Assembly: GCF_010093535.1 (NCBI RefSeq) | Contig: NW_022985171.1 | Span: 1,568,364 to 1,632,363 of the forward strand | DNA: 64,000 nt | Source of the DNA: Lindgomyces ingoldianus | Taxonomy: Eukaryota > Ascomycota > Dothideomycetes > Pleosporales > Lindgomycetaceae | Reading direction: 5' to 3' | In this document: in pieces, positions 33,301 to 44,268 of the stretch | How positions within the stretch are numbered: position 1 is the stretch's first letter | Layout: each line of letters opens with the position of its first letter | The notes under the pieces: model-generated | Told to the model about the DNA's origin: nothing | Database searches by the model: none | The model's input: the letters and a program-made list of their open reading frames with translations, nothing else | Program-made: the position numbers and the translations under genes

Positions 33301-36015
33301 GTTAACCTGAGCAAAAGAGATCTAGAGAGCTCTGAGTTGATGGAGCAAATCGCGCGTCTCGAAGATAATCTACAAAGAAGGTCCAATGATGCCGTTCGGG
33401 ACACAGAGTATAGAGTTCTTGGCGGCGTTATTCACTTAAGTAGACTGATACCTGATTGCGAGTTCAACGAGCGCTGGTTAGAGTCTCAAACTTCCTCGGA
33501 TCCAAAATTCCTGCCAATTGAAGACCAACCTCCACTAGGCGTCTCCTTTCAGACTCCTGGCATTCTCAGTTCAATATGTTTCGAAGAGGATAAAGCCTTC
33601 TGGAAGCCATTGAAAGACGATCAGATCGAAATTCGCACAGTTGCTGTTGGTTTAAACTGGAAGGTAAGTGAGGTGATAAATGATTGACGTAAGACATCGA
33701 GATAACATGATCTAGGATTTGGCTGTATCTGCAGGGCGGCTCGACTTGGACAACTTCAGCTCGGAGTGTGCTGGTATCGTCACGAAATTGGGCAAATCTG
33801 TCAGGGCGTTCCAAGTCGGTGATAGAGTCTACGGAATCTCAAAGGGCAAGTTCGGCAACTATATGCGACTTTATGACACTCTCACGCAACATATGCAGTC
33901 AGACAATTTTGCGGAAGGAGCAACCCTGCCAGTAGTCTATATGACTGTACTCTATGCATTCAACTACCTCGCCCATCTAACAAAGAGAGATAAGGTGTTG
34001 ATTCAATCGGCCGCTGGAGGAGTTGGTATTGCAGCGATTCGCTTCGCCAGGCACCTCAAGGCTGAAATATTTGCTACTGTCGGAACTGAAGCGAAACGCG
34101 CTTTTCTCCGAGAATCATACTGCATACCGGATTCACATATCTTCTCTTCCAAAACTCCACCGGATGTTGCTACAGTAATGAAAGCAACCCAAGGTTCTGG
34201 GTTTGACGTTATATTGAGTACTACATCGGGCGACGTTTTCAACGAAACACTGCGATATATGGCATCTGGAGGCCGTTTCATCGATCTGGGACGCGTTGAT
34301 GTGCAAAATCATGGCTCCATGTCTTTGGAGGCTTTCAGACGCAACGCAACATTCTCGTCTTTCGACCTGGGTGTCCTAATTGAGGACAAACCAGAATTCT
34401 GCGGCAGGTGAGTTATCTGGCTGCCATATCATTCCATAGATAGAAGTTAATTATCGCCAGGCTTCTTGGACAGGTTAACAACATGTTGCGCGATGGTGTC
34501 ATACAACCAATATCACCGATTAGGACTTTTGATGTCTCTCAGTTAGCTCCCGCGTTGACTTATCTTTCCATGGGAAATCATATTGGAAAGGTTGTTATTA
34601 CTTATGAAGACTCAGCAGCCCAGGTCAATGTAAGCTGGTAAATCTCACCTCTCAGCTTTTTGATAACCATGGATAGATGGTACCACCAACTACTAAAGTG
34701 CTCTTCAATGCGGACTCGAATTATATACTGGCAGGGGGGCTCGGGGGGCTGGGAAGAAGCATTTTATCCTGGATGATAGAGAGAGGAGCAAAGAATTTTA
34801 TCATCTTGTCAAGGTCTAGCCCGGAAACCTCGGAAAAGAACTCCTTCTTGGCCGATGTGATATCTAGGGGCTGTTGCATAAAACACATATGTTGTGATAT
34901 ATCTGACAAAATTCAGGTGGAATCTGCCATCGCTCAAGCCTCCGAGTCTGGAGTTGTCAACGGTATCGTTCACACAGCAGTATCACTTCAGGTTAGTGCA
35001 ACGTTCGAGTTAAGTAGCACCGAGTCTATATCTCTGACATGGAACGTAGGACAAAATTTTCGACTCTCTTTCATTCTCCGAATGGGAACGTGGCCTCGCA
35101 GTCAAAGTGAATGGCACCATCAACCTTCACAACGCATCACTACATCTGCCCCTCGATTTCTTCGTCTTGCTCAGCTCTATTTCCGCTCAAGTCGCCCTAC
35201 CTACACAGTCTACTTACTGTGCTTCTAATGGTTTCCAAAATGAATTTGCAAGGTACCGTCGAAGCCAGGGATTACCAGGAACATCCGTGGAGTTCGGCTT
35301 GATAGAAGAAGTGGGAGAGCTGGGGCAGAACACGGTGTACCGAAATGCTGCGTTGCGCAATGGACTTTATCATACGAGTGAATTTGAGTTTCTGCAGCAC
35401 CTCGAATACGCATTCTCAAAGCTAAATTGCCAGAGGCATGAAAGAGAATGGGCTCGATACGACCCTTTTGCTGATGCGCATTTGATCACTTCTTTAGATC
35501 CCTCCAGGTTGTCGCAACACGAAAAGGCACAACGCAAAGAGAAGACTGACCAGAATGATGAGCCCTCATCCAACCCGTGGTGGCACCTCAATGCTAGATT
35601 CTCGCACATAGTCCAAGCGATGGACAATCTTGATAACTTAGACGGAAGCCTACCTGCAACAACGAATACCCCTACGGAATCAAGCAAGCGTTCCTGCTCT
35701 GCACTTTTACAACTGGATCCTCTTATTGAGTCCGGCAAACTAGAAGACGCCGTTTCTTCAGTCACGGAAGTGATCGTTAGGCGCATGGCGGACATGCTGT
35801 TCATATCCGCAGCTGGAATTCAATCCACCAAGGGTATTGCGGAGTATGGGATGGATAGCTTGATTGCCGCTGAGCTGCGGAATTGGTTCATAAGTACTTA
35901 CAAGTGTACGATCTCCTTCATGAAGCTACTTGATTCGGCCACTAGTATCGGCGATCTGGCTGAGATCGTGGTGAAAGGGAGATTAGAAACCCTTAGTGAG
36001 AAATTAGGTGACTGA
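27313..36015 (+). CDS. Highly reducing type I polyketide synthase (KS-AT-DH-cMT-ER-KR-ACP)
   Basis: Iterative multidomain synthase that builds the polyketide. Sixteen exons, all junctions in frame: 27313-27394, 27452-27923, 27977-28285, 28334-28453, 28503-28596, 28655-28778, 28831-29451, 29510-29635, 29682-29822, 29873-30876, 30934-31252, 31313-33663, 33716-34407, 34461-34629, 34677-34991, 35050-36015; 2634 aa. KS: DTACSSS with Cys192, His327 (EAHGTGTQ), His366 ([11 protein letters not shown]). AT: GHSSG with Ser695. DH: PWLSHH with His1030 and HPASLD with Asp1214; Gln replaces the usual Gly after the His. C-methyltransferase: LEIGAGTGG near 1487, apparently intact. [15 protein letters not shown] near 2018. 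[13 protein letters not shown] near 2226, Tyr2369 in YCASN. ACP: GMDSL with Ser2583. The protein ends ~50 residues later with no thioesterase, reductase or condensation domain, so release must be spontaneous (for example pyrone closure) or in trans. All catalytic residues survive. The start could also be the ATG two codons later (27,319). Confidence 0.96.
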
Positions 36016-36710
36016 AAGTGCAGGGGGTTTCGAAGCAGTTTATCATTGAAACTAAAGGGATCGCCGAATTGTTAAATTGGGTATTATGTAGAATAAGTTA
36101 AATGATGACAACTCTGGAATCTGGATTTGGAAATATCTCCAATTTTGCTACAGGAAATGTAGATAAACTAGCGCGCAATATCCTCAACAGGAACTTCGTT
36201 TAGTATTTGAATCTAAGGCTCCGCTACTCCGGCCTGTTTGCTGTGTCACGCAAATAGGTCAACTGCACGACGCGTCATCTATCCGCTTCCTCAAAAATCA
36301 TCGGTGGCACTTAATTCCCATAAAGCGCTTAAAATTGCTCCACACAGCAACATTGTAAGATAACCTACGCATAGGTTCTGCCGAGGACGAAAATCTCTTC
36401 CTCTCCAGGTCCTGGGCCCGATATAAAGCTGTCAACAAGCCAAGTCACTATTTGTCGCATACAGCTATCCGTCTATATATATCCTTCTGTTGTGCTAGCT
36501 GGTAGGTTGACCTTTTGGCAAACGCAACACTATTTGTTAGGACAATGAATCAGCATCTTCTGTTAGCGCGCAATGTGCAATTCCCGAAATTCCCTTACTA
36601 CTTGGTTTTCCTGCCTAAAACTGCCACTTTTATAAATTTAACTATAACGTATTTCGCAGGCAAGCAGTCCATACAAGCAAACAGTCTACTTTAACTAAAT
36701 TTTCACACCT
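36016..36710. other. 3' flank of the PKS, end of the gene island
   Basis: About 700 bases of normal composition with no gene. It marks the right edge of the unmutated island. From about 36,600 the sequence becomes AT-richer, and LTR sequence starts at 36,711. Confidence 0.5.
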
Positions 36711-36953
36711 TGTATAAGGTCGGATGTCCTAGAACAGGCCTGTATGGCCTCACCTGACCTGTTTAGAGGTCACATGACCTGTGCTTTGTATATAATCACA
36801 AATCCTAACAAGCAAGGCCTAGCAGCAATTTGTGTCTCTAACCATGCACTTTTATCCTTTTAAACCCCTACTTTTAATGCTATCTATTCTACTTACTCTC
36901 TTATATTTGCATTTAAATTGCTTACATAAGCTAGTATACTGCTAAAAGCAACC
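36711..36953 (+). repeat. Solo LTR, same family as the LTR at 61,712
   Basis: From TGTATAAGGTCGGATGTCC to about GCTAAAAGCAAC this follows the 243-bp LTR at 61,712-61,954, including GGCCTCACCTGACCTGTTT, the TATATAA promoter-like site and the CAGCAATTTGT block. No internal retrotransposon sequence follows, so it is a solo LTR or a truncated end. Only lightly mutated by RIP. Confidence 0.8.
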
Positions 36954-37024
36954 TTTTTCTATAACGTACTTCACAGGCAAGTTGCTTACACACCTAAGTT
37001 GCTTACTTTTGCTAAGACCCTACT

Positions 37025-37342
37025 TGTCACGGTATCCTCCCCGGATCCCAGACATAACCGTATTAGACGCGTACTAGAGTATTATTAGTGCACGTCTAAC
37101 ATAAACACAACATAACATAGACATAAACTTAAGCATAAACTACCTTAACACTAACTAAACTTAAAATAGGCTTAATTTATACCTAAAGCACTTAGACTTT
37201 TAAGCTAAGTATTTAATTACTAATTTCCTTTTAAACTTTTTTATTTTTTATATAATATCTTATACATACTATAATACCTTACATAATAATTAAACTAGAC
37301 TTCTATAAAGCTCTATAACCTTACTTATGCATAATTATAACA
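37025..37342 (+). repeat. gypsy copy 2, 5' LTR (318 bp)
   Basis: The first ~45 bases (TGTCACGGTATCCTCCCCGG...) are unmutated, while the rest lacks TCA/CCA entirely. The 3' LTR shows the opposite polarity. Confidence 0.95.
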
Positions 37343-39649
37343 TTACATTATGTTAAAACTTTAGCTAAGAATAGCCTTTAAATTTAATTTAATAAGCTTA
37401 GTACTTATATAACTTTAAGCTATTAAAGTAAGCTAAAAAGCTTTCTAAAAAGCACTTACTTTATAAAAAAGCTACTATATTATAAACTTAAAAGCTTTTT
37501 AAAAGGACTTTAAAAAACAGCTTTATATTATTAAGTAGTTTATTTCTGCTTTAACTTTTATTATAGTAGTAAAAACTAAGAACCTACTAGCTTTAAAGCT
37601 TACCTAGAAGTCTAAAGATAGCTTAACTCTTTTCTATTTAATGCTGCCTATAACCTGTAACTTTTTTAACTTAGTAATAAAATCTAACTAACTCTCTAAT
37701 CCTTTACTATTTAATAAAAAATAAAAAGACTTACTTTTTTTTTATATAAGCTCTAATATAAACTTAAAGAAAATATAGACTAATTCTCTTTTAAATGCTC
37801 TTAGTTACTATATGCCTACTTTTAACTTAACTATAATATAATAGCCTTAATTAACTTACTAATAAATAAAAATATTATTAACTTAGATTAATTTATAGTG
37901 TTTTTATAAGTAACTTATAAAGACTTAAATAAAAAGTTAATAGCCTTAAGTTACCTAAACACTTTATAATAAATAAAAAAAAGCTTTACTTTACACTTTA
38001 TTAAGTTCTACTAACTTACATCTAATATAGGCCTAAATAAGGTAAGTTTAATTATAGCCTTATATAACTCCCTCTTAACTAAACTATAACACGCTATAGT
38101 AGAAGAACCTCTTTTAAATAACCTTAACATGTATGTAAACCTAATTACTACTTATAATAATAACATAAGGTTTCTTTCTATATAAGCCCTAATACACCTC
38201 TAAACTAGTGTAGTTATAAATAAAAACTCTAACATAATAAAAATTAATTTAAATTATGCTTTAGTTAGTTTTAAAAAGTGTAAAAATTATAAAAAAAAAG
38301 TTAATACTTTAAGTATAGTAAATATAGTTATATTTTTTAAAACTGCTTTATTCTCTTTTTTTAAGTTTACATAAGTAGTGCTGCTAGCACTTATTAAAGA
38401 TTTTTACTATTTTAATTTTATTTTTATAAAAGTTTTATTTTATATTTAAGCCCTAATCTTTTTTGCTACTTTTAACATAGCTGCAGCTATAGCAGTAGAA
38501 GCCTGTAAAAAGGCTTGTTCTAAGGCTAAGTTACTCTCTAAGACTAATTTAATACTAGATCTTTACTAACTTATAAGCTAAGTCCCCTACTAATAACTAA
38601 AAGTACTAAGTTAATATTCTTATATATTTATAATAAAAAACTATATTAGCTTTAATATAAGCTCTTATTAACTTAGAAGTAAATAGCATAGGTTATATTA
38701 ATAAAAAACTAGTATATAAACTAAATCTTTAATTAATACTACTTACTTAAATAATTTACTTAACTAGATTTAATAAAAAATAACTTAAAAAAAGTTTTAT
38801 TTTTTATACTATAACTATTATAATTACTTACTAACACTATAAAAAGCAGATTAAGCTCTATATAATAAACATAAAATGTTATAACCTAATTTTAGAATAA
38901 CTATAGCTATATTAGCATAAGGTTGCTTTTAATTACTAAAAGTAAGCTCTAAACTTTAACTTTTTTTAATGCTAAGACATATGCTTACACTTACACCTAA
39001 ATAACACCTAAGTAGCACTTAATATAGAAGGTCTCTAGACTTACTTTTTAATACCTTAAAAAAAACTACTTAAGCTAGGCTAATAAGCTAGGCCTTTTAC
39101 TAAAATAGGCTATATAAAATAATTTAACAACTGCTTAAACTTAAAAAAAAAAAGCTTTTAAAAAATTATTACCTACTTAATTTAGATATAAACTAGAACT
39201 TAAATAGCAAATAAACATCTACTATATAAAACCTACTTTATTTATAACTCTAGCTTAACAACTAGATTATAAAATCTACATAGTTATAATTTCTAATATA
39301 GACTAAGCTTTAGCTCTCTAAAAACACACTAACTTAAAAATAATAGTTCTTTAAGACTACTATAACTTATTATATATCTTTTTCTAAAATAAGTCTAATA
39401 AGCTTTTAATATAACATTTATATAATTACTAAATAACTTTTAAGCCTAGTAAATAACCTAGTTATAAGCTACTATATAAAATGTTACTAAATAAATTAAA
39501 AGTGCTTTAAAAATACCTTAACAAGAATTTAAAAAAAAGGTTTATTTAAGCTAGCTTTTTACTAGTAGTGTTATTTATACTATTAATAAAAAAACCTTAG
39601 GGTAGGCTTTAATTCTATGTTAACTACTAAGAACTAAATACTATTACTA

Positions 39650-42345
39650 TTAAAAACTAATACTTAATTTCTTTTTTATAAAAAACTTTAAGCTAACTAA
39701 GTAAAGTAAAGTATTTTATAAAGTTAAATATTATTACTACTTTTAATAAGCTAAGAATAGTAAAGGGTGATAAGTAGCTAATAGCATTTTAAACCTAATA
39801 CAGACTATTTAAGTACTTAGTAATGCCTTTTAGCTTAGCTAACACGCCTAGTACTTTTTAACATTTTATAAACAACTTACTCTAACCCTACCTAAACATG
39901 TTCTGTATTATATATATTAATAATATTCTAATCTATAGTAATAGCCTTTTAGAGCATAAACAGCATGTACGCCTAGTGCTAAAAGCTATAAAAGAAGCAG
40001 GTCTGTAACTTAACATAGATAAATATAAGTTCTACTAATTAAAGGTTATATATTTAAGATATGTAATCTTTATAGATAGCATTTAAATAAACCCTATTAA
40101 GGTTTAGACTATGCTAGATTAGTAATACTTAAAAGACATAAAAAACATTTAAGCTTTTATAAAATTTGCTAACTTTTACTAATAATTTATTAACAACTTT
40201 TTATAGCTAGTAAGCCTTATAATTACACTTACTAAAAAAAAGATTTAATTTAACTTTAACTTAAATTACTAATAGTCTTTTAACTAGCTAAAAAAAGCCT
40301 TTACTAAAGCTTTAATACTTTACTACTTTAACTTTAAACTACTAATACTTATAGAAGCTAATGCCTTAGACTACATAGTAGCAGGAGTTCTCTTCTAGAC
40401 TAAGCTAGACAGGACTATTAAGCCTATTATATACTTTTAAAAAAAATAAGCTTTATAAAAGGTAATTATAAGATCTATAACAAGAAATTACTTACTATAG
40501 TACACTACTTTAAATAATAGCAACCTAAACTAGAAAGTGCAGCGCATCTAATACAGGTTCTATCTAACTATAAAAACTTGTAGTACTTTATAACTATAAA
40601 ATAACTTAGCTACTAATAAGCTTATTAGTTTAAATACTTATTTTATTTTAGTTTTAAGATTACTTATTATTTTAGTTAAAATAGAAGGAAACTAAATGCT
40701 TTTATAAAGTAATCCTAAAACATTTTTACTTAGAAAAAAGTGTAAAAGGCTTAACACTAAACTTTACTTTAACCTAAGCTATTTTTAGACCTTAACTTAA
40801 ATAAAATAAATTAGATAATTAATTAAATTATTACTAATAAGTATTTAAATAATAAATTTATCTAAAAAACTTTAGACCTGCTCTAAAACAGCGCTAGTTA
40901 GTTAAAGAAGGTAACACTAGCTAACTATAAAAACTAAAATAGTAAGCTATATTACTATAACTAACTTATAATTTTTAATTTTAATAAACTAAGAATTAAA
41001 CTACTCTAAATTATACATAACTTGCCTATTAAAGGACACCTAGGCAGAGGAAAGACTTTTAACCTACTATAGAGAGAGTACTACTAGCCCCGCATGTTCT
41101 ATACTGTACGCTAATATGTATTATGTTGCTATACTTGCTGTAAAGTAAAGGCCTCTTAAAAAAAGTATAATAGCCTACTTAAACTACTTCTAATCTCTAA
41201 ACAAGCTTAGAAAGATATATTAATTAATTTTATTATAAACTTACCTTTATCTAAAAAGTATATAAATATTATAGTAGTTATTAATTACTTAACTAAGTAT
41301 TAACACTTAATACTATATTCTTTTATAACTACCCCTAATATAGCCTAGTTATTCTACTAATATGTATAAGTTTACTATAGCCTGCCTAACATAATTATAT
41401 TAGACAGAGGTACACAGTTTGTCTTAGCCTTTTAAGATAAACTTTATAAACAGCTTTAAATTATTTTTTATTTATTTATAGCTTTTTACCTAGAGACTAA
41501 CAGCTAGACTAAGAATATAAATGCTGTAATAAAATAAGTTTTATAAGTATACATAAACTACTAGTAAGATAACTAGGTAAAATAGTTAGCTATAGCATAG
41601 TTTAAAGCTAATAACATAACATCTAAATTAACATAAGTATCTTTATTCTTAGTAAACTATAGATACTACTTTTAAATAAGATTTAAACTACTTTTAAATA
41701 CCCTCTAACTAACTTATTAATTTATATAAGCAATATATATAAATAGACTTATTAATAAAATTTAAAATATATTTAAATATATTTATAAAAAGCTTATATA
41801 GGCTTAAGCTTTTTAATAAGAGTACATAAACTAATCTTAAACTCTTACCCCTGTGTATGCAGCTAGCAAGAAGGTCTAGCTAGACACTAGAAATATCTAA
41901 ATAAACTAATAATTAAAAAAACTTAATTAAAAAAACTTTAGCCTTTTTATAGTAGCCTATATAGTCTTATTACACACTTACTAATTAATCCTACCTAACA
42001 GCATAAAGATACACCCTGTGTTCTATGTATTATTGCTGCGCTAAGTAGCCTCTAAATCTAACTATCTACTTAAATAGCTAAACTTTCTACCTAAACCTAT
42101 TATTATAAATAATAAACTAGAATATGTTGTAAAAGACATTAAATAAATCTAGTTTAATAAAAAAAACATATTTATAAATACTTTATAAAATAAACTAGAT
42201 ATAATAAACTGTTATAAGAACCTATAGAAGCCTTATAAAAAAACTCTACAGTAACTTAATTCTACGCCTAATACTTATTTAAACTAAACTTATACTCTAA
42301 TAAAGACAACCTAATGCTAGAACTACTAATGTAAAGGATTCCCTT
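39650..42345 (+). pseudogene. gypsy copy 2 pol with chromodomain (degraded)
   Basis: Reads RT (MPFSLANTPSTF, YINNILIYS), RNase H, integrase (GHLGRGKTFNLL, CCYTCCK, VVINYLTKY) and a chromodomain at ~42,115-42,270 (LEYVVKDI, then YFIK-TRYNKLL-EPIEAL with stops where Trp is expected). The Trp-to-TAG changes are the expected product of TGG mutating to TAG. Confidence 0.85.
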
Positions 42346-42368
42346 TCTAATAAGGGGGGGGGGAGTAC

Positions 42369-42686
42369 TGTTACAGTATCCTCCCTAGATCCTAGACATA
42401 ACTATATTAGACGTGTACTAGAGTATTATTAGTGCATGTTTAATATAAACATAATATAACATAGACATAAACTTAAGCATAAACTACTTTAACACTAACT
42501 AAACCTAGAACAGGCTTAATTTATGCTTAAAGTGCTTAGACTTTTAAGCTAAGTATTTAATTACTAATTTTTTTTTAAACCTTCCTGTTTCTCACACAAC
42601 GTCTTATACATACTATAATACCTTACATAGTAATTAAACTAGACTTCCGTGAAGCTCTATAACCTTACTCGTGCACAATCGTGACA
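42369..42686 (+). repeat. gypsy copy 2, 3' LTR (318 bp)
   Basis: Preceded by a purine tract with ten or more G (about 42,349-42,365), the plus-strand primer. The start is mutated (TGTTACAGTATCC), but the last ~100 bases (CTTCCTGTTTCTCACACAAC, CTTCCGTGAAGC, CTCGTGCACAATCGTGACA) are unmutated. Confidence 0.95.
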
Positions 42687-42691
42687 CTACT

Positions 42692-44268
42692 ATACTACTC
42701 TTTTTATACTAATATATTTTTAATAACACTACTTAGATATGTTAAAAGAACATTAGATATAGCTTATACTTTAAGCTTTTAAATAAAATATAACACTTTT
42801 TAAGCAACATGCTGCAGCTATTTATAAGGTTTTTAAAAAAAAATAATAAGTAACTAACACACTAGATAACCTTTTTAACCTAATTATATAGCTAACTTAT
42901 AAAAGCTAAATAATAATAAGAAGTAAGTAATTATTTAGCACATACTTAAGCTAAATATATAAGGATTTCCTCTCTAGCTAGTAGCTATAGCTAATATAGC
43001 TAATTCTTTATGCACTAAGTATAATATAGGCTATATGTAACAGCACAGGTAAGATAATAGGTCTAAATGCAGTAGAAATCTACTTAAAGGCATATAAAAG
43101 TGCGTAGGGACTTAGAACCTAGAAATGTCTATTAACACCTATAGGCCTTATATAAAGGATATTAGAAAACTACTAAGCTAGCTAAGAGAAAAGGTGCAAC
43201 TAAATACTTAAGTAAATAGAGGTAACTACAGGGGACAGAGTTAAGTCATGGTTAGAGCTAATACAGAGACCCTTTAGATAGGATCTAAGCAACCTAAGAT
43301 AGAATAATTTGTAAGAATTATTACACTATATTAGTATAAACTAGCCTAATATATTTATTAAGCGCTACTTAAAGTTAAAGTAAAGTTTAAGTATAACTAT
43401 AACTATAAAAAAGCTTTTTATAAAAATCTTACAGTAATTTAAAGCTAAGTATAGCATCTAAAATAATAACATGTACAACTTTAATAATATAAAGTTTATA
43501 ATAGGCTAGATATCTACTAAAGCAGTTATTATAAGTTTAGAGAAATAAGAACAGCTAAAAGTAGTCTAGCTAGGTAACTAGAAGTAGACAACAGCTATCT
43601 AAGGCATTAATGCTAAAAAGTAGGCTATTTTACTTTTTATTATTTTCTAGAGTAGTAATTACTTTTTAAACTAGTATAAAAAAAATCTACTTTAAAATTA
43701 AGTTATTACAGTTTTTAAGCATAGCTAGACTACTAATTAGCTTAGTCTAGACTAGTTAAAGCACTTTAACATAAATATAAAAAAGTGTACTATTAGTAGC
43801 TACTATCTGCTAGTTATTAATAGCTATAAAAGCTATTACTTACTTTATTTTTAGTAATACTATAAAAATAATAAGATTATTACTATTTATATACTTTTTT
43901 ACTTATTACACTTTTTATAGCTACTTAATGTAGGTTATTTTACTTTTTTAAAAAAAGTATATAAGCGCTAAGCTAAAAACTTTATATATAACTAAATTAC
44001 TAATATTATAAAAATAAAGTTTTTACTATGCTTTAAAGCAGCCTATAATACTATAATTACTTTTAGTAATATTTAAAAAAGTTTTAAAGCGCTAAATTAG
44101 TTCTTTTTAACCTATAATAAGTTATAATAGGCCTTAATGTAAAGTTACACACTTTATTACTACTACTACTTATATATAATAAGCTCTAGTAGTTATAAAC
44201 TTTAAGTAATACTTTAAAACTTAAGTTATAATTAATGCTTATAAAAATTAAAAATTTAAAAGCATATA
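42692..44268 (+). pseudogene. Fot1-type DDE transposase of element D (N-terminal and core part)
   Basis: With TAG read as Trp or Gln, about 43,560-44,000 gives a clear Fot1/pogo transposase core: AIxGINAK, AILLFIIF, then LSLDxLKHFN, LLVINSYKS (second catalytic position, D mutated to N) and LLNVGYFTFLKKVYKR (normally LQPLDVGCFxPLKxAY). The order and spacing are those of the pogo-type DDE domain. Stops throughout; interrupted at 44,268 by element C. Confidence 0.85.

Larger units (their letters stand above)
37025..42686 (+). mobile_element. Ty3/gypsy chromovirus copy 2, complete (5662 bp), RIP-degraded
   Basis: LTRs of 318 bp at both ends, starting TGTCAC/TGTTAC and ending AACA/GACA. A 5-base target duplication CTACT lies at 37,020-37,024 and 42,687-42,691. 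Removing the element restores the terminal region of Fot1 element D. RT (YINNILIYS at ~39,911-39,937), integrase (~41,030-41,600) and a C-terminal chromodomain are recognisable, but all frames carry many stops. A G-run purine tract precedes the 3' LTR. Confidence 0.95.
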
